A DNA stretch of 36,467 bases from JAHBVH01 sp034437715. GTDB lineage: Bacteria > Chloroflexota > Anaerolineae > Caldilineales > Caldilineaceae. Positions 13,860-21,772 of the stretch are shown here, piece after piece (within the stretch, counting starts at the first letter, position 1; each line of letters begins with the position of its first letter). The DNA lies in assembly GCA_034437715.1 (NCBI GenBank), contig DAOTTR010000022.1, forward strand, positions 1 to 36,467, given 5' to 3'. Position numbers and translations under genes: made by a program. The notes beneath the pieces were generated by a model. That model made no database searches. It saw nothing but the letters and a program-made list of their open reading frames with translations, and was not told where the DNA came from.

Positions 13860-14049
13860 TAAGGCGCTTTCAAAGAAATAAGTATCCAGCGCTTGCCAAA
13901 CAAAATCATGCGTAGGGGCGGCTGCGAGGCCGCCCCGCGTTTGGCTTGCTGCGAACGGGCGGCTGCGAGGCCGCCCCGCGTTTGGCTTGCTGCGAACGGG
14001 CGGCTGCAAGCCGCCCCTACTGGATACTTTATTCTTTGAAATGGCCTAA
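13860..14049 (+). mobile_element. Miniature element family C, copy C1
   Basis: Ends are long imperfect inverted repeats, TAAGGCGCTTTCAAAGAA and TTAGGCCATTTCAAAGAA, continuing to AAGTATCCA. TAA is found at both borders, a possible 3-bp duplication. The centre holds a 41-bp tandem duplication containing GGGCGGCT/AGGCCGCCC hairpins and ends GGCTGCAAGCCGCCCCTAC. The related copy C2 is at 36117-36261. C1 ends directly against the Shine-Dalgarno of the DUF2269 gene. Confidence 0.8.
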
Positions 14050-14060
14050 AGGAGACAACC

Positions 14061-14528
14061 GTGATCTTTTCAACCTATTTATTGTTCAAATTTCTGCATG
14101 TTGTCGGCGCGATCCTCTGGGTTGGCGGCATCAGCACGCTCACCGTCCTCTATCTGCAACTGGGCCGTGTGGAAGAGCGCACAACCTTGGCCAGCCCATT
14201 GAAAACAAGCAGCGTTGCCGGGCGCGTCATCGTGGGGCCCGCCGCGGCGATCACCTTGATCGCGGGGATTGCCGCCACGGTCACGGCGGGTTTCGACTTT
14301 GGCATGTTGTGGATCACCTAGGGTTTTATGGGTATCCTGCTGTCGATCCTGCTGGGCGCAACATTGATCCGCTCTATGACCACGAGGATCGACCAACTTG
14401 TCGCCGCAACTACGCTTGATGGCAGCAAACTGCGCGCGTTGCAAAGGCGACTGACGGGCTTGAATTTGCTGAACTTGCTCATCCTCCTATCTACCGTCGG
14501 CGCGATGATTTTCAAGCCGACGCTGTAA
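14061..14528 (+). pseudogene. DUF2269-like membrane protein with in-frame TAG
   Basis: A GTG start at 14061 follows AAAGGAG. The frame encodes a DUF2269-like integral membrane protein (FLHVVGAILWVGGISTL; then GRVIVGPAAAITLIAG, FDFGMLWIT). It hits TAG at 14319-14321. The same frame then continues without further stops (GFMGILLSILLGATLIRS ... LIFKPTL-like end) to 14528, so one TGG-to-TAG change would explain the break. The restored protein would be 155 aa with four membrane segments, a normal family size. Element C1 lies against its Shine-Dalgarno, so its promoter may also be displaced. A real nonsense mutation seems most likely; sequencing error or readthrough is possible. Confidence 0.75.
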
Positions 14529-14609
14529 ACGCTGATTTTTGCCAGAATATTCGGCGTGGAAAACCGAACCCACTACGGCCTGATTGCGATAAATTCCCAC
14601 GCTTGCTGG

Positions 14610-14664
14610 TATAATGGAGTACTTGTGTGCTACCTTCCTGGAAGCGTAAAGCTTCCAGGAAGGT
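14610..14664 (+). promoter_or_regulatory. Possible -10 box and leader hairpin upstream of the sensor kinase
   Basis: TATAAT occurs at 14610-14615 without a convincing -35. It is followed by a perfect 14-bp stem (14632-14645 with 14651-14664, loop GTAAA) of the same CTTCCTGGAAGC type as at 13576. If transcription starts at this box, the hairpin lies in the kinase leader 22 nt before its ATG. Confidence 0.4.
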
Positions 14665-14686
14665 TTATAGATTCTGGTTGTAATCG

Positions 14687-15868
14687 ATGAACAAAGATGG
14701 GCAAGAACGCCCGCCGTGGGGGCCCGGTCGTAGGCCACCGGGGTGGCAGCGCAGGCGATATGGCTATGGTGCGTCGCCGTGGAGCCAAGGCGATTGGCAC
14801 GGACGCCGCCGCTTCTTTTTGGTGCGCTTTCTTGGCGTTTTGTTGCTGATGCTGCTGCTCGTGGGCGGTGGCATGGCCATGTTTGCCTTTCACCTTACCC
14901 GCTTCTTCGGCGGTAACGGGCAGATGACACGCCTGGTCTGGATGGCTGGCTGTGGGCTCACATTGGCCTTTCCGCTGCTAGCGTTTATCGTCGCCACGCG
15001 CATCTTTCGCAACTATGCGATTCCCCTGGCGGATATGATGACCGCGGCGGATGCGGTGGCCGGGGGCGATTTGAGTGTGCGGGTGTCCGAATTGGGCAGC
15101 CGTGAATTTCGCCAATTGGTCAACTCATTCAACCGCATGATCGGCGAGCTAGAGCGCACCGATCAACAACGCCGCAATCTCACTGCCGATGTGGCCCATG
15201 AACTGCGCACGCCGCTCCACATCATCCAAGGCAACTTGGAAGGTGTGCTGGATGGTGTCTACCAGCCCACGAATGCCCACATCGAAGCAACCCTAGAGGA
15301 GACACGGCTGCTGGCGCGGCTGGTCGAGGATCTGCGCACCCTTTCCCTGGCCGAATCGGGCCAGTTGCTGCTAGTCTGTCAACCGGTCAATGTGGATGAT
15401 CTGCTGACCGATGTCGTCACCAGTTTTAGCGGCCAAGCCGAGGCAGCGGGGATCACCTTGCAGCTAGAGGAAGGCAGCACGCGCCCTGGCTTGCAACCTG
15501 TCCCCGGCTCTTTGCTGGCGCATGGCGACGCGGGCAGGCTGGATCAGGTGATCAGCAACTTGGTGGCCAACGCGATTCGCTATACGTCACCCGGTGGCGC
15601 GGTTTCCTTGGCTGCGACGAGTGCCGAAGACAAGATCCGCATCACAGTGGCGGATACGGGCGCGGGCATTGCTGCCGCGGATCTACCCTTCCTCTTCGAT
15701 CGATTCTGGCGCGCCGACCGCGCCCGCTCCCATGCCAGCGGCGCGGGCAGCGGGTTGGGCTTGGCCATTGCCAGCCAACTTGTGAAAGCGCACAACGGCA
15801 CCATCAGCGTAGAAAGTGCGCTTGGCCAGGGCACCACCTTTACGGTAGAGTTGCCGGCGGCGCGCTGA
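14687..15868 (+). CDS. Membrane sensor histidine kinase (HAMP-HisKA-HATPase)
   Basis: This 393-aa kinase has an unusual Arg/Gly/Pro/Trp-rich cytoplasmic N-terminus (about 1-42). Two membrane segments follow (about 43-70 and 85-108) with only a short loop between them, then a HAMP domain. HisKA has His171 (DVAHELRTPLHIIQG). The ATPase domain has an N-box (QVISNLVANAIRY), DTGAGI and GSGLGLAIA. Lack of a large extracellular domain suggests it senses the membrane or a partner protein. The likely response regulator is at 10790; the His-rich membrane protein, under the same operator type as the regulator, may be the sensory partner. Element B2 begins 20 bp after its stop, separating it from the ABC exporter. 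Confidence 0.9.
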   Translation: MNKDGQERPPWGPGRRPPGWQRRRYGYGASPWSQGDWHGRRRFFLVRFLGVLLLMLLLVGGGMAMFAFHLTRFFGGNGQMTRLVWMAGCGLTLAFPLLAFIVATRIFRNYAIPLADMMTAADAVAGGDLSVRVSELGSREFRQLVNSFNRMIGELERTDQQRRNLTADVAHELRTPLHIIQGNLEGVLDGVYQPTNAHIEATLEETRLLARLVEDLRTLSLAESGQLLLVCQPVNVDDLLTDVVTSFSGQAEAAGITLQLEEGSTRPGLQPVPGSLLAHGDAGRLDQVISNLVANAIRYTSPGGAVSLAATSAEDKIRITVADTGAGIAAADLPFLFDRFWRADRARSHASGAGSGLGLAIASQLVKAHNGTISVESALGQGTTFTVELPAAR

Positions 15869-15887
15869 GCTTCTCAATTACATATAG

Positions 15888-16080
15888 TAGAGATTATGCC
15901 GATTTGTTCTTTGGGCGACAAAACAGGGTGTGGTGGTTCTGGTAGGTGCGGTTACAAACCGCACAACGCTGGCGCCACCCTGATCGTGCGGTTTGTAACC
16001 GCACAACGCTGGTGCCACCCTGATCGTGCGGTTACAAACCGCACCTACGCATTCACACAATTAAATCCGAATAAGGTCTA
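15888..16080 (-). mobile_element. Miniature element family B, copy B2 (inverted)
   Basis: It runs from TAGAGATTATGCCGATTTG to CCGAATAAGGTCTA, the same TA-bounded ends as B1 but in reverse. It carries three GTGCGG...CCGCAC hairpins instead of two, apparently through duplication of a unit of about 45 bp (each unit includes CGCTGG[CT]GCCACCCTGATC). It lies between the sensor kinase and the ABC exporter. Confidence 0.8.
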
Positions 16081-16163
16081 GTGTATATTATATATCAGCC
16101 GATTAGACTGACCATTCGTTACCAAATAGGCTGATCGCAATAGCGCAGTGGCAAGGAGTCACC

Positions 16164-17999
16164 ATGTTTAATTTTCGGCGCGGCAAGCAAAACGCGCCAG
16201 CGACACCCATTACGACGCCCATCAGATGGCGGCGTTTGCTGGGCTTTCTGGGTCCCTACAAAGGACGCATGGCGTTGGCGATTGGCGCGCTGATCCTGGC
16301 CAGCCTGCTGGGATTGAGCTTCCCGCTGATCATTGTCCAACTGCTCGATTCAGTGCTCAAAGAGCGAAATCAGGGTCAACTGAATCTGCTGGCGCTGGCG
16401 CTGGTTGGCATTTTCTTCTTACAAGCGGCCCTCACCTTTTTCCAGGGTTACAGTCTGAGTTATGTGGGTGAGCGGATTATTCTCGATCTGCGCACTACCC
16501 TCTATCGCCACCTGCAAACGCTTTCGCTCGATTTCTACGCCAACCGGCGCGTCGGCGAGATCATCTCGCGCATTTCCAGCGACGTGACCCAGGTGCGTTC
16601 GCTGCTGACCAACAACATCACCCAGTTGCTAAGCAATGTCATGTCGTTGGTGGGCTCGCTGGTGATTGTCTTCCTGCTCAATTCGCGCCTGGTGGGCTTT
16701 GTGCTGATCCTGGCGCTGGTGATTGTGGGCATTGCGGTCGTCTTTGGGCGCTATTTTCAAAAATTCAGCACTACTGTGCAAGATGCTCTGGCCAATGCAA
16801 CCGTGGCGGTGGAAGAAGGGCTGCAGGGCATTCGCGTGGTCAAGAGCTTTGCGCGCGAAGACTACGAGGTCAATCGCTACAACGAAGCCATGGAGGTCAC
16901 GCTGCAAGCATCGCTGCGGCTGGCACTCTTCCGCGCGGCCTTTGGCGGGTTGATGGCCTTCTTGGGCTTTAGCGCCATTGCCGCGATCCTGTGGTACAGC
17001 GGGCGCGAGGTGCTGGAAGGGCGCCTGGAATTTTCCACGATCAGCGGCTTTTTGATCTATGCGATTACGATTGCCGCCAGCTTGGGTGGCTTATCAGGGC
17101 TCTATGGCCAATTCCGCGAGGCATTGGGCTCGGTGCAGCGGGTCTTTGAAATTCTGGATACCCAGCCCAGTGTTGCCGATCGGCCAGGGGCCAAAGAGTT
17201 GCCGGCAATCGAAGGCGCGATCCGGTTCGACAACATTTCATTTGGCTACGAATCTGATCTGGCGATTCTCAAAGCGATTTCGCTTGACATTCGGCCCGGC
17301 GAGATCGTGGCGTTGGTCGGGCCCAGCGGTGCTGGCAAGAGCACCCTTTTCAACTTGATTCCCCGCTTCTACGATCCAACCAGCGGCACAGTCGCCATCG
17401 ATGGCTATGACGTGCGCACGGTGACCCAACAGAGTCTGCGCGCCCAGATCGGTCTCGTCCCGCAGGAGACCATTCTCTTTGGCGGCACGATCGGCGAAAA
17501 TATTGCCTATGGCCGGTTGGGGGCCGGTGAAGACGAAATCATCGCCGCCGCGCAAGCCGCCAATGCCCACACCTTCATCCTGGAAACACCTCAGGGCTAT
17601 GACACAATTGTCGGCGAACGGGGTGTGAAGCTCAGCGGTGGGCAGCGGCAACGGCTGGCGATTGCGCGCGCCATTCTCAAGAATCCACGCATTCTATTAC
17701 TGGACGAAGCCACCAGTTCGCTCGACAGTGAATCGGAAGAATTGGTGCAGGACGCGCTCAATCGATTGATGCAGGGGCGCACCTCGGTGATCATTGCCCA
17801 CCGCCTGAGCACCATCAAAATTGCCCATCGCATCATTGTCCTCGATCATGGCGCGATGGTGGAGCAGGGGACGCATGACGAACTGATGGTGCAGAATGGC
17901 CTCTATGCCCACCTCTACACCTTGCAGTTCCGCACGATTGAAAATGGTAGCGACACTCGCCTCAACAGTATTACTGACGATACCAAATTGAAAACGTAG
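16164..17999 (+). CDS. ABC exporter half-transporter (MsbA/BmrA type)
   Basis: This 611-aa protein fuses a six-helix ABC exporter domain (about 20-330) to a nucleotide-binding domain. Visible are Walker A GPSGAGKST (386-394), the Q-loop in LVPQETILFGGTIGENIAYG, signature LSGGQRQRLAIARA, Walker B ILLLDEATSSLD and the H-loop IIAHRLSTI. It should work as a homodimer or pair with another half-transporter to export lipids, drugs or peptides. AAGGAG supports the ATG. It follows the sensor kinase in the same orientation, with element B2 between, so it may once have shared the kinase transcript. A second exporter at 30487 is not its obvious partner because it is far away and has complete motifs itself. 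Confidence 0.92.
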   Translation: MFNFRRGKQNAPATPITTPIRWRRLLGFLGPYKGRMALAIGALILASLLGLSFPLIIVQLLDSVLKERNQGQLNLLALALVGIFFLQAALTFFQGYSLSYVGERIILDLRTTLYRHLQTLSLDFYANRRVGEIISRISSDVTQVRSLLTNNITQLLSNVMSLVGSLVIVFLLNSRLVGFVLILALVIVGIAVVFGRYFQKFSTTVQDALANATVAVEEGLQGIRVVKSFAREDYEVNRYNEAMEVTLQASLRLALFRAAFGGLMAFLGFSAIAAILWYSGREVLEGRLEFSTISGFLIYAITIAASLGGLSGLYGQFREALGSVQRVFEILDTQPSVADRPGAKELPAIEGAIRFDNISFGYESDLAILKAISLDIRPGEIVALVGPSGAGKSTLFNLIPRFYDPTSGTVAIDGYDVRTVTQQSLRAQIGLVPQETILFGGTIGENIAYGRLGAGEDEIIAAAQAANAHTFILETPQGYDTIVGERGVKLSGGQRQRLAIARAILKNPRILLLDEATSSLDSESEELVQDALNRLMQGRTSVIIAHRLSTIKIAHRIIVLDHGAMVEQGTHDELMVQNGLYAHLYTLQFRTIENGSDTRLNSITDDTKLKT

Positions 18000-18151
18000 G
18001 CGCGTATCCTGATTGACTGACAAAACTTATCTAACCGCTATAGTTGCGCAGCACCCCAAGGGTACCCGAAAGAAAATACCCGTGTAAATCTTCGCGCGCT
18101 TTGCGTTCTTTGCGGTAAAAACTGCAATTTATCTGTCAACCAGGGCGCGTA

Positions 18152-19081
18152 TCACAAATCTAGCTCCCACGTCTCGCTGATCAAGGCTTGCCCAAAGCTG
18201 TGATGGGGCTCGCTGTGGATCAACCGAAAACCCGCTTTGGTATAAATATGGCGCGCCGCGGTCAACACACTGTTGGTCCACAACGTGATCTTGCGATAGC
18301 CGGTGCGTTGGGCAAAGCGAACACATTCATCCACAAGACGTGCGCCAATACCCAGCCCGCGTGCATTAGATTCAACATAGAGCAAGCGTAGCTTGGCGAC
18401 TTCGGCAGATTGGTGGACCAGGAAAACCGAACCGACAATTTCGCCATTCATCTCGGCGAGCCAACAACGTTCGGTTTTAGGGTCAAAATTCTGAATAAAC
18501 TTGGCGACTATCTCGGCGACCAGCGCTTCAAACGTTTCATCCCAACCATATTCGGTGGCATAGAGCACGGCGTGGCGATGCACCACCCAGCCCATGTCGC
18601 CGGGTTGATGAGGTCGTAGCAAATAAGGCACACGCTGTTCAGATGGGGCGGTGAGTAATTCCTCTACCGTTTGCATGGCCGCCACCAAGCGCTGCTGATC
18701 ACGCTCGGCCAACGTCTCTAGCATGGTGCCAATCGTCTGCTGGGAGCGCACGTTGATCAGCGCAAATTGGGCTTGCCCTTGCTCGGTCAAGCCCAGCAGG
18801 GTTTGGCGACCGTCGGTTGGGGAAGGCTGTTTCTCGAGCAAATTCTTCTTTTCAAAGCTGCTCAAAATGCGGCTGAGATAACCAGCATCGAGGCCTAATG
18901 CAGTGCCCAATTCGGTCGCCGTGGTCTGCGCATGGTGGGCCAGTTCATAGAGGACGCGCGCTTCGGTCAGAGAAAACCGACTTTTCAATAACCCTTCGTC
19001 CAATACACCAATCTGCTTGGTGTAGAAGCGGTTGAAACGCCGGATGGCTTCAACGCGTTGTACAAAATCTGTGAGCGGCAT
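18152..19081 (-). CDS. MarR-GNAT fusion: regulator with acetyltransferase domain
   Basis: The protein of 309 aa joins an N-terminal MarR winged-helix domain (about 1-145; LTEARVLYELAHH, LGTALGLDAGYLSRILSSFEKKNLL, DGRQTLLGLTEQG) to a C-terminal GNAT acetyltransferase (about 150-309). The acetyl-CoA loop is in LRLLYVESNARGLGIGARLVDECVRFAQRTGY. Such fusions are widespread and presumably sense or modify a small metabolite, with DNA binding linked to acetylation. AAAGGAG precedes the ATG. The upstream region has a good promoter overlapped by an imperfect TTGAC-type palindrome, suggesting autoregulation. It is divergent from the secreted haem-motif protein at 19301. Confidence 0.9.
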   Translation of the reverse strand: MPLTDFVQRVEAIRRFNRFYTKQIGVLDEGLLKSRFSLTEARVLYELAHHAQTTATELGTALGLDAGYLSRILSSFEKKNLLEKQPSPTDGRQTLLGLTEQGQAQFALINVRSQQTIGTMLETLAERDQQRLVAAMQTVEELLTAPSEQRVPYLLRPHQPGDMGWVVHRHAVLYATEYGWDETFEALVAEIVAKFIQNFDPKTERCWLAEMNGEIVGSVFLVHQSAEVAKLRLLYVESNARGLGIGARLVDECVRFAQRTGYRKITLWTNSVLTAARHIYTKAGFRLIHSEPHHSFGQALISETWELDL

Positions 19082-19120
19082 GGGCTTGCTCCTTTGTCAT
19101 AAGCTGAACAGCTAAATTAT

Positions 19121-19154
19121 TTGACATTATCATATATTTATTTGATTTCGTCAA
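19121..19154 (-). promoter_or_regulatory. Promoter and candidate operator of the MarR-GNAT gene
   Basis: On the minus strand, TTGACG (19154-19149) and GATAAT (19131-19126) are 17 bp apart, about 45 nt before the ATG. The same segment forms an imperfect inverted repeat (TTGACATTATCA against TTGACGAAATCAA), a plausible MarR site covering the promoter. Confidence 0.55.
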
Positions 19155-19300
19155 GTATATTTCTGTAAACTGGCACACACCTTGACAGTGCAATAGGACA
19201 CAGCCATAATGACGACCAACCACTACACTCATTGACGAAATTTATGGCCCTATTTCCAATATAAGATATTACTTTGTCTAACAAAAACGAAAGAGGCGCT

Positions 19301-21688
19301 ATGCCATCTAAATTCTTTATTAACGTACTTGTCCTCGCGGCCCTATTGATCGGCTTGAGCGCGCCACCCCGCGCCACCGCCGCGACTATGCTTCAGCCGG
19401 GCAGTGGACCAACGCTCACTAACCCAATTCTATTTGTTACGCAGGTGCCGATTGTTCAAGGTTTCGGCGGCATTGCCACGACCTTTGGCAATCATTTGGG
19501 TGGGATAAGCCCGATGGGCAGGGGTGGCGATCTGTGGATTCGTTATGGCGATGGCACGCTGAAAAATCTAACCGCGGCCGCCGGCTATGGCATCGCCACC
19601 GGCCTGCAAAGTGGGGCAGATGCGATTGCCGTGCGCGATCCAGCCGTGCATTGGCGCGGTACCAAGGCGATTTTCAGCATGATCATGGGTGCGCCCACCC
19701 AGCAATATGATTACGATTGGCAGGATACGGTTTGGCAACTATACGAAATAACGGGGTTGGGCCAGAACGAGACGCCAGTGATCACCAAAGTCGCCAATCA
19801 ACCCGCCGCCTATAACAATGTCAGCCCCACCTATGGCAGCGATGAGCGGATCATTTTCACCACCGATCGCCCACACAATGGAGAGGCGCATCTTTATCCG
19901 CCGCGCGATGAATATGAATTGGCGGAAATTGTCAGTGGCATTTGGAGCCTTGACGCCGCGACCGGCGATCTGCGGCTGCTCAACCATGCGCCGTCGGGCG
20001 ATTTCACGCCGATTGTGGATTCGTATGGGCGCATTATTTTTACCCAGTGGGATCATCTCCAGCGCGATCAGGAGGCCGACGCCGATGATGACGACAGTTT
20101 GGGTGACAATCAATGCAATGATGGGGGCACCACCTACGGCACCTTCAACTATTCGGACGAGTCGGCCAGTGCCACCTATACGCTGGGCGTGCGCAGTGAA
20201 ATCTTCCCCGAACCCCGCCCCTGTCGCCAAGATTTGCTGGCGGGCACCCACCAGATCGGCCACCGCTTCAACCACTTCTTTCCGTGGATGATCAATCAGG
20301 ATGGTACAGAAGGTGAGACGCTGAATCATCTGGGGCGGCATGAGTTACATAGCTACTTTGAACCCAGCCTGGACAACGACGCCAATCTGACCTATTTCAA
20401 CAGTGGTATTCCACGGTTCAATCCGAATTCGCTCCTCAATCTGTTTCAGATCAAGGAAGATCCAAATTTGGGGGGCCGCTATTATGGGGTCGATGCCCAA
20501 GAATTTGGCACCCATGCGGCAGGCGCGATTATTCGCCTGGACGCGCCGCCAACCCAGAACGCCGATCACATCAGCGCGGCCTATATTACGCGCCAAGCCG
20601 AACAGAGCGATCCTGCACATCCTGGCCTATTCCGCGAACCGTTGCCACTGGCTGGGGGCGAACTCATCGCCGTTCACACAGCCGACAGTGGCGAAGAAGC
20701 AGGCAGTGACTTTACGGATTCGAGCTATGAATTTCGGCTCAAGACGCTCAAGCAGGGTGGCGACAGCTACTGGAGCACCGACCAACCGCTCACCAGTGGC
20801 ATTGTCAAGACAATCAGCTATTGGTCACCCGACGCCATGGTCACCTATTCGGGTGTGTTGTGGGAATTGAATCCGGTGGAGGTGCGCCAACGGCCAGCAC
20901 CGCCGTTGACTGGTCATCCGATCCTGGCCGCGCCAGAGCAGCAGATGTTTGATCAAGCGGGGATCGATGTTGCCACGCTCCAAGCTTACCTTGTGCAGCA
21001 TAATCTGGCGCTGCTGATCACGCGCAATGTCACCTCGCGCGATGATGCCGATACGCAGCAGCCCTTTAATCTGCGCGTGCCCGGTGGGGTGCAGAGTGTC
21101 AGCAGTGGCGGCACGCTCTACGATGTCACCCATTTGCAGATCTTCCAGGGCGATCAATTACGCGGCTGGACGGGTGGCTACAGCGACACGCCGCGTCCGG
21201 GCCGGCGCGTATTGGCCCAATATCTCCATGAGCCCGCGGCAGTGGCGGCCAACCCTGTGCTACCGGGCGCGCCCACGGGCAGCGTGGCAGTGGCAGCCGA
21301 TGGCTCGGTGGCCGCCTTTGTGCCAGCGCGCCGCGCCATGACCTGGCAACTCACCGACGCCAGCGGCAACAGCGTGGTGCGCGAGCGTTATTGGATCACC
21401 TTTCAGCCGGGCGAAGTGCGGATGTGTACTTCGTGTCATGGCCCCAGCGAAAAAGATCAAGCCGAGCGCGCCGCGATCACGAATGCGCCGCAAGCGCTGT
21501 TCGCACTGTTAGAACTTTGGGAAAGCCAAAATGAAGGACAACCAGGGGCAACGCCAACGTCGATTGTTGCGACAAACACACCAACCAGTAACGGCACACC
21601 AACACCCGTCACCACGCCATCAATTGTGCCGACCTTAGCCCATCCGGTTGACGCCCAAATTTATTTACCAGTCATCACCGGCCAATAA
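19301..21688 (+). CDS. Secreted protein related to hydrazine synthase alpha, with haem-c motif
   Basis: ATG at 19301 gives 795 aa with a signal peptide (MPSKFFINVLVLAALLIGL ... ATAA). An earlier TTG in frame is less likely. The central region (DERIIFTTDRPHNG, YGRIIFTQWDHLQRDQEADADDDD, HQIGHRFNHFFPWMINQDG) looks like the propeller fold shared with hydrazine synthase alpha. A haem-c attachment motif C709-T-S-C-H713 follows in GEVRMCTSCHGPSEKD. A Thr/Pro linker leads to the tail IYLPVITGQ. It is probably an exported, surface-held redox protein. Similar proteins occur far outside anammox bacteria, so hydrazine chemistry should not be assumed. No cytochrome maturation genes are in the window. Confidence 0.72.
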   Translation: MPSKFFINVLVLAALLIGLSAPPRATAATMLQPGSGPTLTNPILFVTQVPIVQGFGGIATTFGNHLGGISPMGRGGDLWIRYGDGTLKNLTAAAGYGIATGLQSGADAIAVRDPAVHWRGTKAIFSMIMGAPTQQYDYDWQDTVWQLYEITGLGQNETPVITKVANQPAAYNNVSPTYGSDERIIFTTDRPHNGEAHLYPPRDEYELAEIVSGIWSLDAATGDLRLLNHAPSGDFTPIVDSYGRIIFTQWDHLQRDQEADADDDDSLGDNQCNDGGTTYGTFNYSDESASATYTLGVRSEIFPEPRPCRQDLLAGTHQIGHRFNHFFPWMINQDGTEGETLNHLGRHELHSYFEPSLDNDANLTYFNSGIPRFNPNSLLNLFQIKEDPNLGGRYYGVDAQEFGTHAAGAIIRLDAPPTQNADHISAAYITRQAEQSDPAHPGLFREPLPLAGGELIAVHTADSGEEAGSDFTDSSYEFRLKTLKQGGDSYWSTDQPLTSGIVKTISYWSPDAMVTYSGVLWELNPVEVRQRPAPPLTGHPILAAPEQQMFDQAGIDVATLQAYLVQHNLALLITRNVTSRDDADTQQPFNLRVPGGVQSVSSGGTLYDVTHLQIFQGDQLRGWTGGYSDTPRPGRRVLAQYLHEPAAVAANPVLPGAPTGSVAVAADGSVAAFVPARRAMTWQLTDASGNSVVRERYWITFQPGEVRMCTSCHGPSEKDQAERAAITNAPQALFALLELWESQNEGQPGATPTSIVATNTPTSNGTPTPVTTPSIVPTLAHPVDAQIYLPVITGQ

Positions 21689-21772
21689 TCGAATCCAGGG
21701 ACAAGTTGATCATTAACAATTAACCATTGATTATTGACTATTGATTATTGACCAACTTACCACACTGGATAA

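Noticed and set aside
13818..14009. 63-aa minus-strand frame through element C1
   Set aside because: Most of it is translated from the tandem hairpin core of C1. No family resemblance and no ribosome-binding site.
21720..21760. Short tandem TATTGATTATTGAC repeat between 19301 gene and RraA gene
   Set aside because: Two AT-rich units only; no clear function and too short to interpret.
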